Shown here piece by piece: positions 20,317 through 32,329 of a stretch of 64,000 nucleotides of DNA (positions within the stretch are counted from its first letter, which is position 1; each line of letters starts with the position of its first letter). The notes beneath the pieces were generated by a model. It did no database searches. It worked only from the letters and a program-made list of their open reading frames with translations, and had not been told where the DNA came from. Position numbers and translations under genes: made by a program. The stretch is from Halicephalobus mephisto (Eukaryota > Nematoda > Chromadorea > Rhabditida > Panagrolaimidae), in NCBI GenBank assembly GCA_009193035.1, contig SWDT01000171.1:1-64000 (forward strand), given 5' to 3'.

Positions 20317-21860
20317 TTTCCAAAGATATCCAGTATTTTGCCTAAACAAATCCATCCTTATTATTATCAAAGTTGAAATTCAAAGTTCAAAATTAAAATC
20401 GGAATTACTCATGTTAAGAAATTGTTTTTTCTATTTTAAAAAACTACTTCACCTAACTTTTCTCGGCCTAAACTTAACTTATGAAATGTGTCTCAACACG
20501 AAAAATCAATATTTCTTATTATCGAAGTTCAAAATTAAAATTAAAATTACTCATGTTAAGAAATTGTGGTTTTTTCTATTTTAAAAAACTACTTTATTTC
20601 ACCTAACTTTTCTTGTCTTACAAAATTTGTCTCAACACGAGAAATCAGTACTTCTTATTATCGAAGTTCAAGGTCAAAATTAAAAATTTCCCACGTTAAA
20701 AATTAGTAACTTTTTCTATTTTAAAAAACTACTTCACCTAACATTTCTCGGTCTAGATTTGACTTATGAAATGTGTCTCAACACGAAAAATCAGTCTTTA
20801 TCAAAATTGAAATTTAAAATTAAAATTAGAATTTTTCGTGTTAAAAAGCAACTTGAGTCATTTTTGAATTTTAAAAATCTGCTTAATTTCTAAAAATCAA
20901 TTTAGATACGAATTTTTAAAATAGAAAAATCCGAAAATTATATCTTAACACGGAAAATTAAAACTTTTAATTTCAATTTTTAGGTAAACTATGGCATTTA
21001 AAAGTAGAATTTGCGAGTTATGCGTTTTAAAACAAGTAATTTAAATATCAAATTCCAACCATTAATTTAAGGAAAACTGAGCATAAATTTAAAAAATACC
21101 GCGAGTCATGTGTCTTGACACGAAATACTCAAATGTCAAATTCCAACTATTAATTTAAATAAAATATTATTTTAAAAAATAAAATTAAAATATTATTTTT
21201 AAAAAATAAATTAAAATAAAATAGTATTTTTAAAAAATAAATTAAAATAAAATATTATTTAAGAAAAATAAATTAAAATAAAATACTATTTTAAAAAAAT
21301 AAATTAAAGTAAAATACTATTTAAAAAAAATAAATTTAAATAAAATATTATTTTAGAAAAATAAAATTTAAAGTATTTTTAGTTTAATAAATTTCTAAAT
21401 ATGTCTTAAAACGAAAAATGTCAAATTATAAATTTAAATAAAATTAAATATTAAAAAAATTAAAAACTTTAATTTCATATTAACACGAAAAATTCAAATA
21501 AAACTATTTTTAATTTCAAAAACTTCAATTTTGTTTGAAAACGAAAAATTTCAAATTTAATAAAAAATTTTTAAAAAATTCGATATAAAAGAGAAATCCA
21601 ACTCTTTCAAAAATCCACAACTCTTTTACTCCCGACAGTTACATGATAGAATTCTTTTACGATTCAAGAAAATTACACAGTAAAGAAAATTAAAATTATC
21701 TAAGCAGAGCCATTGAGTAATGAATCCATAAAATCCAAAAATACAATAAGCCCAACCAGTTGGAAGCGACTAAGGGGAGGAATGGGTCTTAAGCGGTTAT
21801 AGAATAATATCCGCATCTCGGTAAAAATTTAAAAATAAGTAAATAGACATAGTTCACAAC
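20317..21860. other. Intergenic region upstream of syx-18
   Basis: AT-rich, with three to four copies of a block of about 150 bp (20340-20830) that contains TTTTTCTATTTTAAAAAACT, TCTCAACACGA and CACGTTAAAAA-type motifs. A simple AAATAAAATATTATTTTA array occupies 21170-21370. A GC-richer patch lies near 21740-21820 with no identifiable content. No gene seen. Confidence 0.55.
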
Positions 21861-21866
21861 TTTATT
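21861..21866 (-). terminator. Poly(A) signal for snb-1
   Basis: AATAAA on the minus strand lies about 50 bp downstream of the synaptobrevin stop codon. Confidence 0.65.
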
Positions 21867-21913
21867 GGCCTCATGACCAAGTTAGTTTTGTTATTTCTTT
21901 CTTCATTGTGCTT

Positions 21914-22279
21914 CTATTTTCCACCAGCCCAGATGACAATGATGATAACAAGCAGCACGACAATGGCACACATGATAATAATCATCTTAATGTTCTTCCA
22001 CCAATACTTTCGTTTCAAAGTGGCAGCAGATTTTTCAAATTGTGAAGCTCCTTCCTAAATATCTAAATTAATTCAAACAATTATATAAAACAAAACCTGA
22101 AGAGCATCAGCACGATCGTCCAATTGAGATAGTTTCTGATCACGTTCAAGAACTTTTTCAACGTTAACTTTCATAATTCCGACGACTTCATCGACTTGGG
22201 CTTGGGTTTGTTGAAGACGTTTGTTGGATGGACGAGGTCCTTGAGCGGATCCTGGCTGGGCTTCTGCACCTCCTTCCAT
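21914..22279 (-). CDS. snb-1: Synaptobrevin (v-SNARE, VAMP)
   Basis: Two exons, 22279-22097 and 22054-21914, join in phase ([12 protein letters not shown]) to 107 residues; C. elegans SNB-1 is 109. A variable Gly/Gln/Pro-rich start ([17 protein letters not shown]) is followed by the fully conserved SNARE motif, beginning [16 protein letters not shown] and including the central Arg layer ([14 protein letters not shown]). Next come the [10 protein letters not shown] juxtamembrane segment and a tail anchor of Ile/Val/Leu residues ending IWAGGK. It resides on synaptic and other secretory vesicles and drives fusion by pairing with syntaxin and SNAP-25. The intron is only 42 bp. The N-terminal deletion and minor tail differences are ordinary. 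Confidence 0.97.
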
Positions 22280-24602
22280 TTTAAAACCTTGTTAAATCCT
22301 TATCGAGTTACCTAAAAACAAAAATATTAAGAAAAATCCCAAAATAATATAAAACACGGAAAAAATTAAAAAACGCGAAAAAAAATAAAAAATTTAAATT
22401 TTAAATATAAAACTTTTTATAGAATTTTCTCGACACAAATTTTTAAAGCTTACAATTTTTAAAAAATTAATTTTCTTCACGTAAAATTTTTTATTAAATA
22501 AAAACAAATTTTAAAAATTTGATTTGTAATTCGTTTTTAAGTTAAAATTTTCTTCCAAAAATAATTTCATTTTTTTAAATAGAAAAAAATTATTTTTTCA
22601 AAATTTTTTAATTCTAGAAAATTTAAAATTTGAACTTTTTTAAAGTTAAAAAAATTAATTTTTTAAATAAAAAAATTGTTTGAAAGTAAAATTTTGAATT
22701 TTCTAGAATAAGAAAAATCCCAAAAAATATTCTTATAAGAAATAAATGAAAATTAAGTTTTTTTTAAGTTAAAAAAAGTAATTTTTTAAATAAAAAAATT
22801 GCTTGAAAGTAAAATTTTGAACTTTCTAGAATAAGAAAAATCCCAAAAAATATTCTTATAAGAAATAAATGAAAATTAAGTTTTTTTTAAGTTAAAAAAA
22901 GTAATTTTTTAAATAAAAAAATTGCATGAAAGTAAAATTTTGAATTTTCTTCGAGTTAAAGAATTCCCAAAAAATGGTAAGCTTGTTCTTGGCAACAAAA
23001 ATGCGCACGCTCTAGTGCGAAAAATTATTGATCCTGGGGGCATCGAACAAAGGGGAAATAAGCCCACTGGCAGTTTTCGTAAAATCATTTAAAATCTGAA
23101 AATTATTTTAAAAAATGTAAAACAATCATCTGATTAAAGATAGAATTTTAAAACAATGAGATTATTGTTAAAAATTCCGAAAAACAATATTAATGCGGAA
23201 TTAATTTTAAAAATAAAATTCAAAAAATGATTGATTTTCTGACAAAATTAGTTTTTTTTCCATTTTTAAAAACGACGAAACAAAAAGCAAGCTTCATGGA
23301 TAAAAACCAATGGCACAAGTCTTGGGAAATGGCATAGAAAGCAAAATGAGTCTTCTCGACCGTGCGTCAATGGCGGCTTCATCCGTGCGTGGCCTAGCGG
23401 TTTTTCATCCACGTTGGGTTGGCGAGTGAAAGACGGCAAATGTACCAAGCCCAAGGGGGAAGCGTTTCTTGCTGTCACCGAAGGTCTGCAAACAATAACT
23501 ATAAACGCAATTATGGCCTAAAAATTATTACAAAAAACCCCCCATATATCAAAACTCAGTAAATTTTACAAATTTTTAAGTACTTTAAAAATATAATTGT
23601 AATCTTCTTGGAAAAAATAATTACAGCCTAAAAAGTAAACTTTATATATCAAAAGTTGGTACATCCTAAAAATTTCGAAATATGATCAATTTTCTTGAAA
23701 AAACACATTTATGGCCTAAAAATTAAACTTTATATATCAAAACTCGGTAAATTTCACAAATTTCAAAGTATTTTAAAAATATGATCAATCTTGTTGAAAA
23801 AACACAATTGTTGCTTAAAAACCTGTGTTACGAAATACCCATATATCGAGAATTTGATTTATATCTGTTTTAGCGTAGGTTTAGAGTTGTGATGACTATG
23901 GAGGAAATTATTATAATGAAATGGAACGAAAACGAATCGATAATTAGATAAAAATTGACTTGCATGGCTTAGGGAGACGAGAACGAAGAAAACGCGGCTG
24001 ATGATTGCGAAACGCGGAACAGACATACACGAGACCATTCATTCCTTTGTGGACGTGGTAGGTGAGCAATAACATTGAATTTTGAATGACACATCCAGCT
24101 AGATAAAAACTCAAAAAACACCTTCGAAAAATTCATATATGAATTTCACTCAAAATACCGCGATTTACATATTTACTCATTTAAAATAAAACAAACTTAC
24201 GTGCAGCAACCACACCCCGAGGGAACTAATTAGATTCCGCAAGTTTTCGAAATTACAAACGAAAAAAGAAAATTTAAAAAATCGATCGAAAAGAAAGCGA
24301 GAGAGAGGACTGGATTGATTACTCCGAACCAGTCATTCCAAAGTTGGCATTGTGTTCTTGTCGATATTTTATTGTAATTTTTGTCAAAACGGCTTCGAAT
24401 TTGTAGCAATTGTCATACCCGGCTGGATCCGGACAAGACTGGCTGTTGCTGCAAAACTGAGCTAATCGTCTTGACTCGCAACAACGCGGCCACTCGAGTC
24501 CCGACCAATTTTTCCAATAAAATACGGAAAATATTTGTCTTTAAAAACCGCGATTTGTGTTATTTTAAAATTTGCATTATTATATATATAATTATTTTTC
24601 AG
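22280..24602. promoter_or_regulatory. snb-1 / ehbp-1 divergent intergenic region
   Basis: This 2.3-kb region between divergent genes should hold both promoters. 22650-22990 carries three copies of a unit of about 110 bp (AAAGTAATTTTTTAAATAAA, then AATCCCAAAAAATATTCTTA). GC-richer islands at about 22975-23080, 23270-23480, 23930-24070 and 24290-24500 stand out and are candidates for regulatory elements or 5' non-coding exons. None contains a recognisable protein domain or RNA. Confidence 0.5.
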
Positions 24603-27600
24603 ATGACAATGGTTTGGAAGAAAATCAAAAGAACCGGACATCAAGCATCTAAATTCAATTTTAATATAACTTTTAAGGAACTCGTGGTCGAATCGGCGGG
24701 GGACAAGCGGCCGGAGAGGGTTCTGGTCGCTTGTATGAAAAAGTTGGATTTTTATTTTTTTATTTGTTTTTTGTGTGAAATTCATATATGAAACTGTTTC
24801 AGCAGACGGAGATACACGTGCGAAGCCAGGTCTTTGGAAAAATCGTTCTCTAACCAAGCCAGAAGTCTCCTCGTTTGGCCCGGACTGGCTTCGGATTCAA
24901 TAGACATCGAAACCACGTTGTTTAAGGACCCAAATAAAGAAAATTTCGACAATAAGGTCGGTTTATATGAGTGATGTTTGAAAAGTGCTTTTATTTTAAA
25001 TAATTTCCGAAATTTAAGCATATATCGAAGTTTATTTTTTAAAACTAATTTCAAAGTCCAGGATTCTCAAAATCCATCTTTTTCGAAAGTACATTGAAGA
25101 TCTAGAATCTTATTTTATTAAGTTACCTTTTGAAATAATTGGTTTATAAAATTTAGGATTAGGTTTTAAATATTTTTATTTTCTCCCATTTTTAGCAAAA
25201 TCTAGATATACAATCGGAGTTTATATTAAATAATGTTTAAAATTGGATATAAATTGTTTTAGAAGACTATGTTGTAGAAAATTTTAATATTTGATATATG
25301 AAATTTTAAAATTTCTTTGATTTTTATGTTTTAGAAGGATATTTAACAGAAATAATTTATAAATTATGATTATTCTTTAACTTTTAGAATAAGATATACA
25401 TTGTTTTATACAACTATCTAGATTGAAATAGTCTTTTACGTTAGATATATCTGATTTTTTAGGAATGGACTCTTGTGGTGGAGGAAATCACGTCAAAAGG
25501 AAAACATCGATCTTTGGCGGCTATTTCTTTGAATTTGTGTTTCTTCGTCCATGAGAATCCAGATGTCAAAACGGAATTGAAGTTGAAACTTAGACCGCTC
25601 CAGAAATCCGTGGCTAATTGCACTTTGTCGTTAGTGCTTTCTTCGTCGTTGTTGAAACAAGGAAAAGCCACCGATGATGACATGCAAAGCGTCGTTTCTG
25701 TTCCATCTAGTTCGAAAATTCCTATTGATATTCAAGAATTTGACAATCAAGATGCTAAAATAGCTCAAGATGTAGCTGAAATTACACAAGATTTTGATAA
25801 ATGGAAAAATGAAAAATCTGCAGAAATAGTTAAACCAATTCCAATTCCTGCAGCAAGAAATGCCTGGGGACCTGATGACGATACACAAGTTCAAACAGCT
25901 CCACCACTGCCACCACATCGTCAAAGAACTATTTCCAGTGATTCTCAACCAGGTCCATCAAGAAGAACAGATTCAGGTCCTCTAAGGTCTGACGTAGGTC
26001 CTACAAGGTATGACTCAGGTCCTGCTAGGTCCGATTCAGGTCCTGCTAGGTCTGATGTAGGTCCTGCTAGGTCCGATTCAGGTCCTGCTAGGTCTGATGT
26101 AGGTCCTGCTAGGTCCGACTCAGGTCATGCTGTGACTGAAAGAAGAGATAGTTACAACACTGTAATCAGAAACCTCCCTCCGCCGCCCCCGACCCCTATC
26201 AAAGACGAACCTCTTCTGAAATGGTGCCAGAGGGTGACTGCAGGATATAGAGGAGTGAAAATTTCGGACTTGTCTAAAAGTTGGAGATCTGGATTGGCTT
26301 TTTGTGCAATTTTACATAGATACGATCCGACATTAATAGGAAATTTCGATGATTTGGATTTTTCGGATTCTAAAACTGGACAAAAAGAAAATTGCAAAAA
26401 AGCATTCAGAAGCGCCTCGAGGATCGGAGTGGAAGAGAACTTGGACGAAGGGGAAATAACGATTTATCCGGATGAAAGGAAGATAACGGAGTACTTGAGG
26501 AGGTTGAGAATGGCACTTCAAGGTCCTGGATGGGATGAAGTCGTGGATCCGAGGAAATCGGAATACAGAATTTCGAAAATTTGCGGACTTTCGGAAGCTG
26601 AAATGAACATTGTCGAAGATTTGAAAAGAATGAGGATGTTGAGAAGTGAGGATGAGCCGGATAAAGCAAATCCAAATATCGATCTTACTGTATATGAAGA
26701 AAAAAAAGATTTAAGTTTTCGAACAAGAAAAAATTCCGTAAAAGAATTAGAAGAACATGAAAAAATTTTGAAAAAAATGACACAAGAAATGCAAAATTTG
26801 GCCAACGAAGTTGTGACGTCATCTGTATCATCACCACCAGGCCCTGCTCCGATGGACAAATGGACTCCGAACGTCATGGAATCTCAGACTTCAGAAGACG
26901 ACCAAACTAAAAGGAGATACGAAGAAGCCAGGATGATCCTTGATGAAATATACAACAAAGGAACCCCAGTGAACCCCGTCAGACCGTCCAGAGGAGGTTT
27001 GTTTTTTAATTTTTTGAATTATTTTTGAAGTTTTTTGTGATTTTTGGAGGCTTTTACGTGTGCTGTATTTCTTGGAAAATTTTTAATGTTTTTTATTGTA
27101 TTTTTTAATTTTTTTGTATTTTTAGAGGTTTTTAAAGTTTGACGTTTTTACGTGTTCTGTATTTTTTGGAGACTTGGAACAATTTTTAATATTTTTTATT
27201 GTATTTTTTGAAGTTTTTTTTAATATTTGAAGTTTTTTGTTTTTTTTTTAAATATTTGAATTTTTTGGTTTTTTTTAATATTTGGATTTTTTTGTTTTTT
27301 TTAATATTTGTTGCTTGATTAGTGATTGTGGTTGTTTCTAGGACGTCCACAGTACAATTTTTATTCTGTCAGAAGTGCCCAAGCATCGCCAGCAATGGAA
27401 AGAAAAATTTGTCAGTTTTGTGTTTTTGTTGTGATTATTTATATTAATTATGTCCAAAAATACGTTAATTTTAATTATTTTAGATACCCATAGTCGACAT
27501 GGAAGTGATTTTTCAAATCGGATCCAGGTTCGTTTTTTAATTTTTAAAATTTTTTTGTTTTTTTTTTTAAATTTGTAGAATTTTGAAATTCTGCAGAAAC

Positions 27601-29761
27601 TTCAGAATCCAATTAGAAGATTCTAGAATTTTTTGGAAATTTTCAGAATTTAATTAGAAGATTCAAAATTACTAGAAATTTCAGAAATTTAAAAACTCGA
27701 AAATTCTAAATTTTTATAAAAACTTCAAAATCCAAATGAGAAATTCTGAAGTCGTCCAGAATCTCCTAGAAATTTCCGGAATCTTTAAATTTTTGGAATT
27801 TTATAAAAGTTTCTAAAACCTAAAATTTTTTAAGTCTCGAGATTTCCTAAATCCGATACTTCTGGAATCTTCTAAAATCCCGGATTCTGAAGTCACTAAA
27901 AATTAGAATCTTCTAAAATTTACTGCCACTTCGGAATTCTAAAACCTGAAATTCTAGAAGTTTCTAAAAATCGCTATAAATTCGTGTCGAGATTGTTTCG
28001 TAACAGCTTTTACTTTTTATTTTACAAGTGAAATTGTTTTCTGTATTGTTGTGGTTGTTTTAGCCTTCAACATCGAATAACGGTTATCACAGTCCTCATG
28101 ATGCTCCACCAGGAGCTCAACCAAGTGCTTTTGATCGTGTAAAACGTTACGGTAGTATGAGAGGCGCTGAATTAGCAGAAACATTAGCTCAATTTGTGAG
28201 CCCTATTATGGTCAGTATTGTTTTGTGATTAGTTTTTTGTTTTTAATTACTTTTAAATTTTAATAAAATAATTAATTTTAGGATCCTCCAAGACCACCTA
28301 GAAGAACATCACAAGACCCCCCTCCAAGTCACTCCAGAAACGTAAATGATACTCCTACGAGGAAAATTGTCACAAATTTCGAAAAAGACATTATCCACGT
28401 TGAGAACATCAATGATGAACTTCAAAAAATCATGGAAAGACTAGAAGAAGTAGAAGGATTAGACCGATATGTTGAAGAAAAAATTCAAAACGTTGAACCA
28501 GGAAGTGAAGATGAACAAAAATTTATTGCAGAACATATGAAACTTTTAACAGAAAAAGATGCATTAGTTAGAAGACAGGATTATTTGAATGTTGCTGCAG
28601 CTTTAAGTGAAGTTCAAGAAAAATTGGCAATTGTACAACAACAAGTAAATGAAGTTACTAAAAATAATGGTCAGTTGTTTTTTAAAAATAATATTTTGAA
28701 TAACATACTGCGAAATTTTTTACTTTTGATATTATTGCAAAAAATTTGAAATTAAACAAGGTAATTAGGGAGATTTTACTAATTTAGTAAAAATGTTTAT
28801 TCCCAGAGGGTTGAAGAATTAATTACAGAGGGTTTAAGGATTAGTTATAAGAAAGTTTAAGAATCTACTTCTAGGAAGACGGGGAAATTCATTCATAGAA
28901 GGTTCTAGAAATCTACTTCCAAAAAGACGGAGAAATTCATTCATAGAGGGTTCTAGAAATCTACTTCCAGAAAGACGTAGAAATTCATTCATAGAGTGTT
29001 CTAGAAATCTACTTCCAAAAAGACGTAGAAATTCATTCGTAGAGTGTTCTAGAAATCTACTTCTAGGAAGACGGAGAAATTCATTCATAGAGGGTTCTAG
29101 AAATCTACTTCCAAAAAGACGGAGAAATTCATTCATAGAGGGTTCTAGAAATCTACTTCTAGGAAGACGTAGAAATTCATTCGTAGAGGGTCTAGGAACT
29201 TATTTAAAGAAAGCCTAAAAGTTAATTCGCAAAGGGTCTAGGGATTTATTCGTAGAAAGCTTAGGGACTTGAGGTTTGTTTACCCACAGGGGGTTTAGAA
29301 GTTTATTAATACTAAAAATCTAGAAATTAATAAAGATTAAAGGTTCGTGAATTATGTTGACTGAAAACCTCAAGCGCTTTAGATTGATTGTTCATTCCTA
29401 AAAAAGTCAAAGAATCTAAAATGATGGAGATCCTAAATTCATGAAGATCTTTATGAAGATTCTCAGCGAGAATTTCAACGAAGATTTAGTCATAAAGTAA
29501 TAATTGACAATTTTAGATGAATATAAAACAGAAGAAGAGAAAAAAAGGATAGATGCCTTGGTGAATGAGTACATGGCTCTGATTGACAAGAAAAACGAAC
29601 TTGCAGAAGAATTAATAAGGAAAGAAGCAGAAGAAGAGGAACACGATGAAAGAGGAAGAAGAACTCTCGAAAGATCGCAAAATTTCCTACGTGGATCACA
29701 AGAACCCTTAAATACTTCTAAAAGGATCATCAACTGGATAAAATCCACAACAACAAGCTAA
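24603..29761 (+). CDS. ehbp-1: EH-domain-binding protein EHBP-1
   Basis: Eight exons (24603-24742, 24803-24956, 25463-26996, 27342-27410, 27484-27527, 28064-28210, 28282-28669, 29517-29761) splice in phase to 906 residues. EHBP1 links Rab8/Rab10 and EHD proteins to actin in endocytic recycling. An N-terminal C2 domain (NT-C2; MVWKKIKRTGHQASKF ... LLKQGKATDDDMQS) spans about 1-170. A disordered linker follows with an Asp-Ser-Gly-Pro-Ala-Arg-Ser repeat. The calponin-homology domain is about 346-445 (LLKWCQRVTAGYRGV ... KSWRSGLAFCAILHRY). A conserved RYGSMRGAELAETLAQFV segment precedes the C-terminal bMERB coiled coil (from FEKDIIHVENINDELQ), which binds Rab8-family GTPases. The start follows a TTTTCAG acceptor. 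The least certain junction is exon 1-2 (AAAAA|GTTGGA donor), chosen because it keeps the C2 frame. Confidence 0.94.
25970..26127 (+). repeat. In-frame 21-bp coding minisatellite in ehbp-1
   Basis: Seven to eight copies of a 21-bp unit (TCAGGTCCTGCTAGGTCCGA type, encoding Ser-Gly-Pro-Ala-Arg-Ser-Asp with Ser/Val alternation) lie in the linker between the C2 and CH domains. They preserve frame. Confidence 0.9.
28850..29200. repeat. 48-bp intronic minisatellite in ehbp-1
   Basis: Seven copies of a 48-bp unit (AAATTCATTCATAGAGGG, TTCTAGAAATCTACTTCC, AAAAGACG) lie in the last intron. The unit is divisible by three and leaves a repetitive minus-strand open frame with no start context or domain, not a gene. 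Confidence 0.85.
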
Positions 29762-29903
29762 ACCGGTGATTTACCAATTTTCGTCCAAGTAGTCGAAGCA
29801 TAATTGATTCTTAATCTTCAGCTAGTCTAGATTTTGGATGAAAAAGTGCTTATTTTAAAAATTGTAAATTGTGGGTTCGAAGACCCAGAAATGCTTTTTT
29901 ATA

Positions 29904-30080
29904 ATGTTCAAAAAAATAAAAAATAAATTCCGCACGTATTGGGATACTCGTGATCTGAATGGGATTTTGTCGGAAATGGTTGTGAAGGCAGTTTATGGCC
30001 CCGGAGGGAACCCAAAGAAGCGCAGTAATTTCGGAAATAGGTGGGCAGAGGAGGATGTAGAGCATCCGGTATATATATGA
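29904..30080 (+). CDS. Possible 58-residue small ORF
   Basis: The open frame starts at an ATG 143 bp beyond the ehbp-1 stop and encodes a basic N-terminus (MFKKIKNKFRTYW) followed by a Gly/Pro/Asn stretch (VYGPGGNPKKRSNFGNRW) and an acidic end (AEEDVEHPVYI). Its base composition is clearly more coding-like than the surroundings, and an AATAAA lies about 20 bp past the stop. I do not recognise it. It may be a small gene, a missed terminal exon, or chance within the ehbp-1 3' UTR. Confidence 0.3.
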   Translation: MFKKIKNKFRTYWDTRDLNGILSEMVVKAVYGPGGNPKKRSNFGNRWAEEDVEHPVYI

Positions 30081-30169
30081 TTTTGGGATTTTGTAAACAA
30101 TAAAAGTACTTAAATTAGTCTGAAATAGCTTCATCTAAGAGAGAATTTCCATTAGGAGATAATTTCAAG

Positions 30170-31020
30170 TCTTTTAAATATATCGCGGATTCTGATATAA
30201 TTGGTATTTTTCCTTTAACATCTGCTCAGTAAAGTAGCTTTACCTGGAATTTAGCCTGCAGTAAATACAATAGTACGAAGGGGATTTAACTTACCCTAAA
30301 ATGATTACCTTTCATTTTAGAGAGCGGTTCCATCGAAATTTCCATTTGAATCCACCATGAAGTCTTCCAATAGTTGAGTATCGTGAATTTAAGACAGACA
30401 ATGATGTTTATCTTTAATTTTCGATCAAGATTCTTCTTGCTGAAATTTACTTTATAAAAATAGTTGCAATGGAGAGATAAGAACATGCGACATATCCTAA
30501 GATGATCATATTTCTTTTAGAGAGGAGTTTCATTAAGATATCCTGTTGAATTCATCACAAAGTCATCGAATATCGTGAATCCAGGACGTAAGCCAAGGCT
30601 TCCTCTAACACTCACTTCATAGGATTGGTATACCTAAAATTCAACTTGCAACAGATATAATGACGATATATAAAAAACTTAACTTACCCTAGGATGAATA
30701 TATTCCATTTTAGAGGGAATATTTCCATCGAGAGATCCGCTAAATCTTCCGGGATGTCTTCTCATCGTTGAATATCTTGAATATAGAAGTTAGATTGTGT
30801 CTTCTTCTAGCACTCATCCGATATGATCCCTTTCCTTAAAATTTGACTTGTAATAAACATGGTTTATAAATAGTGACAAAGTATAAAACGAATTGGATCC
30901 AACATATCACAGCGAGCACTGCAAGTCACAAAGGTTCATATGTCATCGTTAAATTTAGGAATTAGCGTACTCTGCACATTTAATTGTTTTTTGCACTAAA
31001 AAAATCCACTATAATCCAGG
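30170..31020. repeat. Dispersed repeat family (also at 5690 and 6240)
   Basis: Three degenerate copies contain TTTAACTTACCCTAAAATGA, ATTTTAGAGGGAATATTTCC and CCATGAAGTCTTC. The first begins with TTTTTCCTTTAACATCTGCT, shared with 5685-5715. The unit is roughly 200 bp. No coding capacity; probably a decayed transposon family. Confidence 0.65.
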
Positions 31021-31063
31021 GGTTTTCGCAACAAGAGTTAAATTCATATTTTTTAGGCTATGC

Positions 31064-31300
31064 GCTAGTGAAGGTCGACTCGCACTGGTAAATGAGAAAA
31101 TTTGTTGTGTTCTTCAGGAACTTTCGTGGTAGGAATTGACTTCGCGCGAGACTTCACTCGCACTGGTAAATGAGAAAGTTTGTTGTGTTCTTCAGGAACT
31201 TTCGTGGTAGGAATTGACTTCGCGCGAGCCTTCACTCGCACTGGTAAATGAATCAGTTTCTTATGGTCTTCAGGAACTTTCGTGGTGAGAGCCAATCTCG
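31064..31300. repeat. 78-bp tandem repeat
   Basis: Three copies of a 78-bp unit contain CTTCACTCGCACTGGTAAAT, TCTTCAGGAACTTTCGTGG and GAATTGACTTCGCGCGAG. Being a multiple of three, it gives a repetitive minus-strand frame, which I take as a by-product. Confidence 0.85.
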
Positions 31301-31479
31301 CGCACTTTTTGAATTTATTTTTTGTAAATGATTTTTGTTTATATTGGTAAGTAAACAAACTTTTTTGATTTTTAGGAATTTTCGTGCTAAGACAATATTC
31401 AAGGATTTTCTGTATTTTAAAAATCTATTTCACCTAAATTAATGATCAGAATTCATTTGGGTTTTTCGAATAAAAAAAA

Positions 31480-31760
31480 ATGAACCTAAAGTTGTGTCCT
31501 AAAACGAAAAGTTAGAATTCTAAAAATTGTGTCCCAGAGTGAAAAGTTGAAATTTTAGAAATTGTGTCCCAGAAGGAAAAGTTAGAATTTTAAAAATTGT
31601 GTCCCAGAACGAAAAGTTAGAATTTTAGAAATTGTTTCCTAGAACGAAAAGTTAGAATTTTAAAAATTATGTCCCAAAATGAAAAGTTAGAATTCTAAAA
31701 ATTGTGTCCTAGAACGAAAAGTTAGAATTTTAAAAATTGTGTCCTAGAGCGAAAAATCCA
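31480..31760. repeat. ~33-bp tandem repeat
   Basis: About eight copies of a unit carry GTGTCCCAGAACGAAAAG and TTAGAATTTTAAAAATT, a tandem expansion of the dispersed 'CGTGTCGGGACC' type motif. Confidence 0.8.
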
Positions 31761-31839
31761 AATTTTGACCTCGAATTGTGATTTTCAATTTCGATAAAAA
31801 GGACCACTAATAGATGTTTGGATTTTCGAGATATTGAAA

Positions 31840-32038
31840 ACTCCCTGGATGTCTCTACTAAATTAATCAGGTAATTTTTTCGATCCTGGATTGTTTGGAC
31901 ATTGAAGACTCTTGCATATCTGCCGGACAAGTAAATTCCCCTTGATGGGTTTTGGCATTTGGAAAAACTGGCATACGTCAATGGCAGCTTGGCCAGATCC
32001 CAACTAATCCCTTCTTGCAAGGGCACGAGTGTACACAA
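31840..32038 (-). other. Unidentified GC-richer open frame
   Basis: On the minus strand from the ATG at 32038, about 65 codons of ordinary composition (MCTLVPLQEGISWDLAKL ... IYLSGRYARVF) stand out from the repeats on both sides before the frame dissolves into repeat sequence. Not recognised; it may be an orphan exon, a gene fragment or a piece of a transposon. Confidence 0.3.
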
Positions 32039-32329
32039 ATGAGGTTAAGGATGATGAGGAATTTAGTTTTACAAATTTCTAAATTGTTTTTTCTAAAAAA
32101 AACCCAGTTTCGAAAAAATTAAAAAAAAAGAACAATTTGGCCTTGTGTTCTTTAATGCCAAAAATTTTTTCTTCCGAAAATTACGTCATTCGTTTTTCAA
32201 AAAAAAATTGTTTTAATGATTTTGAAAATTTTAAAATAAATTTAAAAATTTTTTCGAATTATTTTAAATTTTTAAAATTAAATAAAATTTTTATTTTTTT
32301 GAAAATTTCTTTTTTTTGGTCTCGAGTGG

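Noticed and set aside
23266..23478. 70-codon minus-strand frame upstream of snb-1
   Set aside because: Composition is gene-like, but no domain, splice logic or signal is visible. Kept only as a possible regulatory island.
24381..24535. Cys-rich plus-strand frame (ICSNCHTRLDPDKTGCCC) upstream of ehbp-1
   Set aside because: It looks like a zinc ribbon at first, but begins at TTG, has no ATG, and is not part of EHBP-1. More likely promoter or 5' UTR.
28834..29136. Repetitive minus-strand frame in the last ehbp-1 intron
   Set aside because: It follows from the 48-bp repeat length being divisible by three; it lies antisense in an intron and has no gene signals.
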